Positions 1 through 5,674 of a stretch of DNA of 8,273 nucleotides are shown here, one piece after another (within the stretch, counting starts at the first letter, position 1; every line of letters begins with the position of its first letter). The translations under genes and the position numbers were made by a program. This DNA is from Streptosporangiaceae bacterium (GTDB lineage Bacteria > Actinomycetota > Actinomycetes > Streptosporangiales > Streptosporangiaceae): positions 1 to 8,273 of the forward strand of contig JAICWX010000364.1 in the NCBI GenBank assembly GCA_025934635.1, read 5' to 3'. A model generated the notes under the pieces. It saw only the letters and a list, made by a program, of their open reading frames with translations, did no database searches and was not told the origin of the DNA.

Positions 1-432
1 CAGGTTCCAACGCAACACCCCGCAGCGGCAGTTGAGGACGTTCACTTCAAGCGCGGGGATGTATAAATATGCGGTTCGGCTGACCATCCACTGGGCCAGA
101 AGCGGACTGCTGAGGGCGGCCAAAGGCGCCAAGATCCAGTGATAACCGCGCGCGGAGCCGCCGCCCTGGCGCCAGGCCTGGGTCGGCTGGGTGACCAGCG
201 TTGCGGGCGGTCTGTGGCTGCTTGCCTTTGCCGTGTCCGGCCTTCAGGATCCGGAACCTTTCCTGCGCTGGCCCTGCGCCGGAGATGCGAGAAGAGCTGA
301 CGACCTGATAGCTGGAGGTTTGAGCTTCACCCGGCGTGGAACATGGAGCCATCGGAGCGTCTCCGGCAGTTCAGCCGGGAACGCGGTCCGTATGTGGCAG
401 CACTGCCGCCGCAGGACGCAAAGGAGCCGGTC
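1..432. other. No confident gene; possible edge fragment on minus strand
   Basis: No reading frame here can be assigned. One minus-strand frame is open from about 245 down to base 1 and runs off the window. Near 20-140 it encodes a hydrophobic stretch with aromatic residues that could be a membrane protein tail, with roughly three quarters G/C at third positions. It has no supported start codon or ribosome binding site and I do not recognise it. The short plus frame starting at ATG 59 has no support either. Confidence 0.3.
421..426 (+). promoter_or_regulatory. Ribosome binding site deciding the 433 start
   Basis: AAGGAG lies six bases upstream of ATG 433. The ATG at 343 has only a GGAGG about 25 bases away, too far to act. 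This supports the shorter 38-residue product. Confidence 0.6.
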
Positions 433-549
433 ATGGGTCTGGGCAAGAAGGCCAAGCGCGAGGCTAAGGCAGTTAAGGGCAAGACCAAGAAAGATGCCCG
501 CAAGGCCAAGCACAAGGGGAAGAAGGCCAAGAATGCCGCGAAGCACTGA
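433..549 (+). CDS. Lysine-rich 38-residue mini-protein
   Basis: The frame is also open from an ATG at 343, but AAGGAG at 421-426 sits six bases before the ATG at 433, so I choose 433. The 38-residue product has 15 Lys, 2 Arg and 2 His against one Glu and one Asp, with no Cys and no hydrophobic segment. It begins Met-Gly-Leu-Gly-Lys-Lys-Ala-Lys. The spacing of Lys, Ala and Gly recalls a shortened CsbD-type stress protein or the Lys/Ala tail of actinobacterial histone-like proteins, but it is too short to assign. By composition it would bind nucleic acid or another polyanion; that is inference. It stands alone, with no same-strand partner nearby. Composition bias could also come from non-coding sequence, but the ribosome binding site and clean frame argue for a real gene. 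Confidence 0.55.
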   Translation: MGLGKKAKREAKAVKGKTKKDARKAKHKGKKAKNAAKH

Positions 550-709
550 CCGGGATCTTTCAGGTACATTGCCGGTCCTGGCCTGAGTTGACGTAGGAGA
601 AAGGCCAGTACCTGTGAATGAAGCGATTGTGCCGGGATGCTCGCTGGCGGCTAGGCGCACGTCCGTGGCGAATTCCCGGTGCAGGCGGTTGCCACGGCGC
701 TACTCCTTG

Positions 710-841
710 TCAGGCGGGTGGCCGGGAGCCGTCGGCGGCGGCCTTGTCGCGGGCGTACAGCAGGGCCGGGATCTCCTCGGAGTTGGTGAGGTCGATCTCG
801 GCGGGCATTTCGACCAGGACCGCCGGGAACGGGTCGCTCAT
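710..841 (-). pseudogene. STAS-domain (anti-anti-sigma-like) remnant, internally deleted
   Basis: Reading from the ATG at 841 gives 43 residues. The first 27 or so (containing PAEIDLTNSEEI) match the first beta-strand and helix of actinobacterial STAS-domain proteins, the anti-anti-sigma-factor family that binds anti-sigma kinases. Then, instead of the phosphorylatable Asp-Ser-Ser region, the frame jumps to RDKAAADGSR. That resembles the helix following the active-site loop in the same family, and the frame stops soon after. The fragment therefore looks like an N-terminal piece joined in frame to a later piece, with the middle and the C-terminus lost. Normal family length is about 100-130 residues. 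No clear ribosome binding site is seen. It is unlikely to be functional. The family assignment rests on motif recognition only. Confidence 0.5.
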
Positions 842-1331
842 GACGCCCTGCAGCTGGTACCCGGGACGAAGACTATTACGGAAAAGCGAAGCGTGGCTGC
901 ACCGACTGCGTGCAGCCGGATCGCTCTCCGGCCTCCGTGGAACCAGCGCCACGATTGTGTTCGGTCTGTCCGATTGACTGCTGACGCGTCAGGGAGCGCG
1001 CACTTGCCGGTATAGGTCGATGACCCGGACTGCATAGCCTCGGAGCCCTCGCCAAGGTCACCGTGGAACTCGGCCGCGGGCTGACGGCGCGGGCTAGCCT
1101 AGCGCCTGAGCTGGACAGCGATTCCGGGAGCCGGGATTGCGGGTACAGCGTATTGATATGGAACCAGGTAACGGTGGTCCTGCTGACCGGACCGAACTGC
1201 GAGAATGAACCCGGCTCCTCTGGAACAATCATTCCGAATGGATCGGGCTACGCATTCCTCCGTCGCTTTGCCCCGTGTATAGTCGGCCTGCGGTCCGGTA
1301 GGGATGTGAGTAGGAGGATTGCTGAGGCTAA
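842..1331. other. Gene-poor interval upstream of the metal-transport operon
   Basis: No gene can be supported. A plus frame is open from about 1063 to 1374 and its first 50 codons have moderately high third-position GC. It has no ribosome binding site, no recognised domain, and it runs through the start of the lipoprotein gene, so it is at best a decayed remnant. A perfect 12-bp palindrome lies at 981-992. The operon promoter is expected in the last 100 bases. Confidence 0.4.
1278..1283 (+). promoter_or_regulatory. Candidate -10 box for the metal-transport operon
   Basis: TATAGT is a good -10 hexamer 54 bases before the lipoprotein ATG. The expected -35 position (about 1255-1260) is not close to TTGACA, so this is a weak prediction. 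A factor-dependent or alternative-sigma promoter would also fit. Confidence 0.3.
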
Positions 1332-1787
1332 ATGGTCAGGATGTGGCGGAAAGTGGCTTATGTTGCTGCGCTAAGTTCGTGCCCGCTGCTGGTGGCGTGC
1401 GCCGGCCCGGTCCCCGACTCCGGGGCTTACCGGCACGCGGCTCTGAATACCGCCATGGCCATGGTGAGCGATCTCGCCACTGCGCAGCTGGCCGCCGAGC
1501 TCGGGCTGCGGGGGAGTTCGTTTCCCGCCCTGACCGACGACAGCATCACCGACGCCGAGAATGATGCCGACTCGGTGAACTCGACGTTCAGCAGCCGCCA
1601 GCCGCCAGATGCCCGGTCCGACGCGCTGCGCCAGAAAATGTCGCAGGCGCTGTCGGACGCCACCAGCGCGCTGACCGACCTGCGCGTCGCCGTCCGGATG
1701 GACGACCGGGCGCAGGTTACCCGGGCGCTGGGCGAGATGCGGCAGTCCCGGAAGCACTTCACGACTCTCCAGCAGGAACTGCAGTGA
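1332..1787 (+). CDS. Putative lipoprotein, first gene of the NRAMP-PRC operon
   Basis: 151 residues. The N-terminus is a classic lipoprotein signal: Arg/Lys at 3-7, a hydrophobic stretch at about 8-19, and a lipobox Leu20-Val21-Ala22-Cys23, so Cys23 should be lipidated and the protein anchored outside the cytoplasmic membrane. The mature part is mostly helical and polar, with a hydrophilic middle (about 65-95) and a C-terminal helical region rich in Arg, Gln and Leu, possibly coiled coil. I do not recognise a family. In-frame stops at 1311 and 1323 rule out earlier starts. AGGAGG at 1312-1317 is 14 bases before the ATG, rather far, and GAGG at 1324-1327 may serve instead; Met4 at 1341 is the alternative start. 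Its stop overlaps the transporter's GTG by 4 bp, so it may be an accessory lipoprotein of that transporter; this role is inferred only from position. Confidence 0.8.
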   Translation: MVRMWRKVAYVAALSSCPLLVACAGPVPDSGAYRHAALNTAMAMVSDLATAQLAAELGLRGSSFPALTDDSITDAENDADSVNSTFSSRQPPDARSDALRQKMSQALSDATSALTDLRVAVRMDDRAQVTRALGEMRQSRKHFTTLQQELQ

Positions 1788-3013
1788 AGGCCGTGCTGAG
1801 CATGATGCTCGGCGTCATGACGGCGATCGGCGGCTTCGTCGACATCGGGAACATAGTCACCAGCGGTATTACCGGCGCCCGTTTCGGCGTCACGCTCGCC
1901 TGGGCCGTCCTGATAGGCACACTCGGCATGGCCCTGTTCGCCGAAATGGCGGGCCGGGTCACCGCCGTGACCAAGAAGCCGATCTTCCACGTGATCCGCG
2001 AGCGGCTCGGCGTCCGCGTGTCCCTGGTCAACGCAGCCGCTTCCACGCTGCTGAACGTGCTGACGCTCGCCGCGGAGATCGGCGGGGTGTCCCTGGTGCT
2101 TCAGATGGTGACCGGGATCAGCTACCTGATCTGGGTGCCGCTTACCGGGCTCTTCGCCTGGCTGGTCGTCTGGCGGATGCCGTTCCAGTGGATGGAGAAC
2201 GTCTTCGGCCTGCTCGGCCTGGGCATGATCGTATTCGTGGTGGCGCTGTTCCGCCTGCCGACGGACTGGCCCGCGATGTGGCATCAGGCCACCCATCCAG
2301 GAGTGCCCGCCGGCCAGCCCGCGCCTACCTGGTGGTTCTACGCGGTGTCCCTGGTCGGCGCGTGCATCGTGCCGTACCAGGTGATCTTCTTCTCCTCCGG
2401 GGGCCGCGAGGAGGGCTGGACGAGCAAGAGCATCACCGAGATGCGGGTCAACGCCTTCATCGGATTCCCGCTCGGCGGCCTGCTGAGCCTGGCCATCATG
2501 GCGGCCGCGGTGCCGGTGCTGCAGCCCCTCGACATCCAGGTCAGCCACCTGGACCAGGTAGCGCTGCCGGTAGCCTCCGCGCTCGGCCGGGCCGGCCTGG
2601 CCGCTGTGTTCGTGTCCTTCTTCGCGGCCACCTTCGCCGCCGCGGCCGAATGCGCCCTGTCATCCGGCTACTCGGTCGCGCAGTACATGGGCTGGTCCTG
2701 GGGTAAACGGCACCCGCCCAACACGGCCGCCCGGTTCCACCTGGTCTGCCTGGCCAGCGTGATCGCCGCGACCGCTTTCACGCTGACCACCATCGACCCG
2801 ATCACCGTGACCATCTTCGCCGTCGTCCTGGGCGCCGCGGCGGTTCCGCTGACCTATTTCCCGATCCTGCTCGTCGCCAACGACACCCGCTGCATGGGGC
2901 AGCGGGTCAACGGCCGCTGGGCCAACGCGGCCGGCACCTTCTTCCTGCTCATCATGGTCGTGGTGTCCCTGGCCAGCCTGCCCCTGCTCCTGCTCACCAA
3001 GGCCGGCCAGTGA
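1784..3013 (+). CDS. Divergent NRAMP-family divalent metal transporter
   Basis: 409 residues, about eleven hydrophobic segments, close to the usual length of bacterial NRAMP (MntH) proteins. These couple divalent-metal uptake to protons across the inner membrane. The TM1 signature is present as Asp20-Ile-Gly-Asn23 (canonical Asp-Pro-Gly-Asn), followed by the small-residue motif SGITGARFG. In TM6 the canonical Met-Pro-His motif is replaced by Val196-Pro197-Tyr198-Gln199, within GACIVPYQ. The methionine that favours Mn, Fe and other soft transition metals is therefore absent. TM3 keeps Glu99 but appears to lack the canonical preceding Asp. These features recall NRAMP-related Mg2+ transporters and other non-canonical clades, so I do not use the symbol mntH; the substrate is inferred, with Mg2+ or Mn2+ as candidates. 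GTG is the start, overlapping the lipoprotein stop as GTGA and preceded by AGGA. The PRC-barrel genes downstream are probable functional partners. Confidence 0.88.
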   Translation: MKAVLSMMLGVMTAIGGFVDIGNIVTSGITGARFGVTLAWAVLIGTLGMALFAEMAGRVTAVTKKPIFHVIRERLGVRVSLVNAAASTLLNVLTLAAEIGGVSLVLQMVTGISYLIWVPLTGLFAWLVVWRMPFQWMENVFGLLGLGMIVFVVALFRLPTDWPAMWHQATHPGVPAGQPAPTWWFYAVSLVGACIVPYQVIFFSSGGREEGWTSKSITEMRVNAFIGFPLGGLLSLAIMAAAVPVLQPLDIQVSHLDQVALPVASALGRAGLAAVFVSFFAATFAAAAECALSSGYSVAQYMGWSWGKRHPPNTAARFHLVCLASVIAATAFTLTTIDPITVTIFAVVLGAAAVPLTYFPILLVANDTRCMGQRVNGRWANAAGTFFLLIMVVVSLASLPLLLLTKAGQ

Positions 3014-3026
3014 ACGGAGGACCGCC

Positions 3027-3422
3027 GTGACCCGATGGGACGAGAACGAGTTCACCGCCAACGACCTGCTGCTGGACCGCGAGCTCATCGACTGCCACGG
3101 GATGCCCGCAGGCCGCGTCGATGACCTGGAACTCACCATTCCCGAGCCGGGCCAGCCACCCGTCCTCACCGCGCTGCTATGCGGCGCGACGGCGTTCGGC
3201 CCCCGCCTGGGCGGCCGCCTGGGCACCTGGTGGCAGGCTATCGGCCGCCGCCTGCGGCCGGTCTCCGGCTCCTATCCCGACCGCATCGACATCAGCCTCG
3301 TCGACCACGTCGACCGGATCGAGGTCACGCTGCTCACGGCGCGCGAGCACCTGGACTCCTACCGGTTCCGCCGGTGGGCCGAGGAGAAGGTCATCGGCCG
3401 GATCCCCGGGAACACGAAATGA
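3027..3422 (+). CDS. PRC-barrel-like protein 1
   Basis: 131 residues, soluble, GTG start with GGAGG at 3016-3020 six bases upstream. Residues about 15-40 read as a PRC-barrel opening: hydrophobic strand, Asp-Cys-His-Gly, then Gly-Arg-Val-Asp-Asp-Leu-Glu-Leu, the usual pattern of a Gly turn followed by a V-x-D strand. The middle (about 55-78) is Gly/Arg-rich with a paired Trp, and the C-terminus is charged. PRC barrels are small beta domains found in photosynthetic reaction centre subunit H, RimM and as sensor or accessory modules beside metal transporters such as actinobacterial MgtE-like proteins. Position 14 bases after the transporter and 4-bp overlap with the next PRC gene suggest a cytoplasmic accessory or sensor for the transporter; this is inference. 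No catalytic motif is visible. Confidence 0.72.
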   Translation: MTRWDENEFTANDLLLDRELIDCHGMPAGRVDDLELTIPEPGQPPVLTALLCGATAFGPRLGGRLGTWWQAIGRRLRPVSGSYPDRIDISLVDHVDRIEVTLLTAREHLDSYRFRRWAEEKVIGRIPGNTK

Positions 3423-3757
3423 GAACCTCCGAGCTGATCGGCTCGCAGGTCTACGACGCGGCTGGACAGGCCATCGGAACCATCCACGATCTGCACTTCC
3501 GGGTGCAGACCCGGCCCGACGGCAGCCGGACATGTCAGCTCGACGCGCTGGAGTGCGGGGACATCGGGTTCGGCCACCGGCTTGGCTACGGTGAGCACGC
3601 CATGCGCGGCCCCTGGCCCTTCCCTCAGATATTCAGGTACCTGGCCCGGCATTCGCTGACCGTTCCCTGGTCCGAGATCACCTCAATCGACGGCCGCCGG
3701 ATCGACATCTCCGCACGCCGCGACCAGCTCCAGCCCGCCCGGAAACAGAAAACATGA
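3419..3757 (+). CDS. PRC-barrel-like protein 2
   Basis: 112 residues. The ATG at 3419 overlaps the preceding gene's TGA (ATGA), so it is translationally coupled. The frame is open further upstream, but that part only shadows the previous gene. The opening SELIGSQVYDAAGQAIG followed by TIHDLHF is a textbook PRC-barrel start: L-I-G-x-x-V-x-D-x-x-G-x-x-I-G then a V/I-x-D strand. A second region (about 80-98) with Val-Pro-Trp followed by Ile-Thr-Ser-Ile-Asp fits the closing strands of the barrel. The tail is basic (Arg, Lys, Gln). With the preceding gene it forms a tandem PRC pair that could make a heterodimer beside the transporter. The substrate or ligand is unknown. Confidence 0.75.
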   Translation: MRTSELIGSQVYDAAGQAIGTIHDLHFRVQTRPDGSRTCQLDALECGDIGFGHRLGYGEHAMRGPWPFPQIFRYLARHSLTVPWSEITSIDGRRIDISARRDQLQPARKQKT

Positions 3758-3963
3758 CCCAGACCGGCGGCCTCACCGTCCTGTTCGCCTGGCTCATCTT
3801 CGCCGGGCTCCTCACCATCCTGGCCTACCTGCTGCTCCGTCACGAGCAGGACCCGCTGGACGATCAGGCCCGTCCAGGCCCAGCCGACGATGACGCCCCG
3901 GCCGACCCCAAGCCCGCGCAGGCCAGCCAGCAGGACACCTCGAGCGACACCACCGCGCCCTGA
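3754..3963 (+). CDS. Small single-pass membrane protein ending the operon
   Basis: 69 residues. Its ATG overlaps the previous TGA (ATGA, 3754-3757). One transmembrane helix spans about residues 7-28 (Leu, Phe, Ala, Ile rich). After Leu-Arg-His it becomes an acidic, Pro/Ala/Asp-rich and probably disordered tail of about 40 residues. There is no signal cleavage site, so it is most likely an anchored peptide. Family not recognised. Position at the end of the transporter operon suggests a small regulatory or assembly subunit, as is common for transporter-associated small membrane proteins. This is inferred from context only. Confidence 0.68.
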   Translation: MTQTGGLTVLFAWLIFAGLLTILAYLLLRHEQDPLDDQARPGPADDDAPADPKPAQASQQDTSSDTTAP

Positions 3964-3971
3964 CGACTGCC

Positions 3972-3987
3972 CGGCCGGCGGCGGCCG
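3972..3987 (+). terminator. Candidate hairpin after the metal-transport operon
   Basis: CGGCC (3972-3976) pairs with GGCCG (3983-3987) around a six-base loop, nine bases after the operon's last stop. There is no U-run, only GTTTG further on, so intrinsic termination is uncertain. It lies between convergent genes and could serve both strands. Confidence 0.35.
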
Positions 3988-4073
3988 ACGGCGTTTGCCC
4001 GAGGAGCCTATCTGAGTGACCGCATGCGACTCAGCTGGCCGGGATGTCCGCGCCGCTGGCACCTTTCGTCGCA

Positions 4074-4288
4074 TCAGCCCGCGGGATCGCGCTTGGCGAT
4101 CCAGTGGTCGCCTCGCTTCTCGAACTTCTGCTTCAGCACCGTGTAGGCGATCCGGTGAGCCTGATCGCTCTGCCCGTGGCTCCGGACCGCGTTGTCGAGC
4201 GCCGCGAGAAAGCCTCCTGTGCCTCCTGGCACGAGCGCTGCAGTGTTCCCGGTAGGCCGGTAACGGTGTATCGGCTGGATTCCGGCAT
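4074..4288 (-). pseudogene. chaB: chaB-like gene with one frameshift
   Basis: The ATG at 4288 has a strong ribosome binding site (AAAGGAGG, within 4293-4300). The frame gives MPESS..., then Leu-Pro-Gly-Thr-Leu-Gln-Arg-Ser and EAQEAFS. The ChaB match then continues in another frame: ALDNAVRSHGQSDQAHRIAY, followed by KQKFEKRGDHWIAK and a stop at 4076-4074. Together these reproduce the ChaB family from end to end (about 72 residues, including the His-Arg-x-Ala-Tyr and Gly-Asp-His-Trp signatures). The total span of 215 bases means one base is missing, near 4205-4212 (complement of TTTCTCGC). ChaB is a small protein originally linked to cation transport beside the ChaA antiporter; its biochemical role is poorly known. 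Either the gene is freshly broken or this is a sequencing error. It is convergent with the NRAMP operon. Confidence 0.75.
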
Positions 4289-4386
4289 CGCTCCTCCTTT
4301 GACTCTCAACGTTGCCGGGATGCAGGGCACAAGTACGTTCAAAATAATACTAAAACTTGCTAAACCGCTTGCCTCAGGGGAGAGCC
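4289..4386. promoter_or_regulatory. Divergent promoter region between chaB and the STAS remnant
   Basis: The stretch at about 4339-4366 is unusually AT-rich (AAAATAATACTAAAAC) within very GC-rich surroundings. It lies between the chaB ribosome binding site (minus) and AGGGGAGA before GTG 4387 (plus). It probably holds -10 elements for one or both directions, but I cannot place clear -35 boxes. Confidence 0.4.
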
Positions 4387-4560
4387 GTGAGCTCGCTGAA
4401 GGTATCGGTCGCTACCGGAGACTCTGGCCCGGTCCTGGTACTGGCCAGCGAGGCGCCGGATCCCATGTCCGTCACGCGGCTGACCGAGACACTCGCCACC
4501 CAGAAATCCGGGCAGGCGACAATCTGACAATCGACGCGAACTGGACCGGGACAACCTTGC
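4387..4560 (+). pseudogene. Frameshifted STAS-domain remnant
   Basis: GTG 4387 follows a good ribosome binding site (GGGGAG, 4377-4382). The first 46 residues, including LKVSVATGDSGPVLVL and an MSVTRLTETLATQ helix, match the opening strand-strand-helix of STAS-domain proteins, then meet TGA at 4525-4527. In another frame the expected next strand continues as AGDNLTIDANW, so a small indel lies near 4505-4518. The conserved Asp-Ser loop of anti-anti-sigma proteins is not found after that, so the 3' part is gone or too diverged. It is most likely non-functional. This is a second STAS fragment in the window, independent of the one at 710-841 and on the opposite strand. Confidence 0.5.
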
Positions 4561-4684
4561 TGACCACCGGCTCTGGCCCGTCGTCGAGGGCTGGGCCTCG
4601 GAGCTCAGTCTGACCGCACCCGACGCCATCAGCCGCGCTTCCCAGCCGCTGCCCGACATCAGCCGTCAGCAAGAACCAGCCAGC

Positions 4685-4867
4685 ATGCAGCCCGGCTTGG
4701 AGAGATCGAGTCTTTTTCGCGAGTACGGGCTGAGTGATCAGTCAATAGCTGACGTGCTGTTCAAGGAGGAGGACTGGGATCTAGCCCGCCGCTGGCTAGC
4801 ATGGTTCACGAGACCGGAAGCGAGTCCGCCTGCCCCCCACGGGGCCGGGGAAAGCGGTGAGCCATGA
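4685..4867 (+). CDS. Small uncharacterised ORF coupled to the methyltransferase
   Basis: 60 residues from ATG 4685, ending in ATGA overlap with the methyltransferase start. The core (EYGLSDQSIADVLFKEEDWD followed by an Arg-Arg-Trp-Leu-Ala-Trp-Phe helix) is acidic then amphipathic and looks like real protein; the tail is Pro/Gly-rich. There is no ribosome binding site at 4685. The same frame is open back to about 4484, with high third-position GC from about 4541, so this may be the 3' end of a longer, decayed gene whose start is lost. No family recognised. Its main role may be to feed ribosomes into the methyltransferase, which has only a weak Shine-Dalgarno of its own. Confidence 0.4.
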   Translation: MQPGLERSSLFREYGLSDQSIADVLFKEEDWDLARRWLAWFTRPEASPPAPHGAGESGEP

Positions 4868-5655
4868 CCGATGATCCGCCGGTCGACCCGGACGCGCTGC
4901 GCGAGCAGGTCCGCGATAAATACCGCGAAGTGGCTGTCGATCCCGGCGGCGGTTTCCACTTCCACACCGGCCGGGATCTGGCTCGCCGCCTAGGCTACGA
5001 AGCCGATACGGTGAACGCGCTGCCCGACCGGGCCGTGGAGTCCTTTGCCGGGGTGGCAGATCCGTTCTCGCTGCGGCGACTGGCGGCCGGCGAGAAGGTG
5101 ATCGACGTCGGCTCCGGGGGCGGGTTCGACTCCTTCATCGCCGCTGGCCAGGTCGGCCCCGCCGGCCAGGTGGTCGGCATCGACATGACGGCCGAGATGC
5201 TGACCAAGGCTCGCCAGACCGCCGCCGCCCTCGGCCTCGGCCAGGTCGAGTTCCGGGAAGGGCTCGCCGAGGTGCTGCCCGTCGAGGACGGCTGGGCGGA
5301 TGTGGTGATCTCCAACGGGGTCATCAACCTGTGCGCCGACAAGCGGGCGGTGTTCGCCGAGATCCGCCGGGTGCTGCGCCCCGGCGGGCGGCTCCAGTTC
5401 GCCGACATCGCCAACGGCCGCCCCGTGCCTGTCGAGGCGATGCGCGACATCGACCTGTGGACCGGTTGAATAGCCGGCGGGCTGCCCCGTGCGGGCTGGC
5501 AGAAGATGCTCCAGGACAGCGGTTTCACCGACGTGGTGATCGGCGAGGCGGCCGACACGTTCGGCGGCGCCAAGGGCGAGGCCAACGCCCGCGCCTTCGA
5601 CGTGTACGGCTACGCATTCATGGCCACCCGCCCGGCTGACCAAGGTCAACGGTGA
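4864..5655 (+). CDS. ArsM-like SAM methyltransferase with in-frame TGA (candidate selenocysteine 202)
   Basis: Class I SAM-dependent methyltransferase of the ArsM/UbiE-like group. SAM motif I is VIDVGSGGGFD (79-89), the acidic ribose-binding residue is Asp107 (GIDMT), the ISNGVINL motif is at 149-156, and RVLRPGGRL follows at 169-177. Reading stops at TGA (5467-5469, codon 202) after DIDLWTG. It continues in the same frame as IAGGLPRAGWQKML to a TGA at 5653-5655, adding 61 intact, GC3-rich codons (263 in total). ArsM proteins have Cys at exactly this place (Cys-Ile/Val-Ala-Gly), one of the arsenite-binding cysteines. TGA therefore either encodes selenocysteine or is a point nonsense mutation of TGC/TGT. 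The N-terminal ArsM Cys (Gly-Cys-Gly-Asn-Pro region) is absent here (AGVADPF, 62-68). Cys157 is the only ordinary cysteine, so the substrate may not be arsenite. ATG overlaps the upstream ORF's stop. No Sec-insertion genes are in the window. Confidence 0.8.
5470..5500 (+). promoter_or_regulatory. Candidate bacterial SECIS hairpin after the TGA
   Basis: GCCC (5484-5487) pairs with GGGC (5493-5496) around the five-base loop CGUGC. The loop starts 18 bases after the TGA and has G then U at its second and third positions. An outer GCC/GGC pairing (5473-5475 with 5498-5500) can extend it. The spacing, the short upper stem and an early G in the loop agree with what is known of bacterial SECIS elements read by SelB. 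In such GC-rich DNA hairpins are common, so this supports but does not prove recoding. Confidence 0.45.
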
Positions 5656-5674
5656 GTTGAGGCAGAACACAGCC

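Noticed and set aside
981..992. Perfect 12-bp palindrome CTGACGCGTCAG
   Set aside because: Isolated, with no second copy and no gene start nearby; one such palindrome can occur by chance.
1199..1222. Possible extracytoplasmic-sigma promoter around GGAAC near 1210
   Set aside because: No matching -10 element at the right distance; the motif is too short to call.
1063..1374. Plus-strand open frame before the lipoprotein
   Set aside because: No ribosome binding site, no recognised motif, codon bias fades in its second half, and it overlaps the lipoprotein start in another frame. A decayed remnant cannot be excluded.
1427..2548. Long minus-strand open frame (373 codons) opposite the lipoprotein and NRAMP genes
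   Set aside because: It is the antisense of clear coding sequence, is rich in His, Asp, Arg and Gln with no domain, and reflects the high GC3 of the real genes.
5467..5469. Treating the TGA simply as the true end of a 201-residue methyltransferase
   Set aside because: The downstream 61 codons keep the same frame, codon bias and family sequence to a proper stop, so the unit extends to 5655 whether by recoding or as a recently broken gene.
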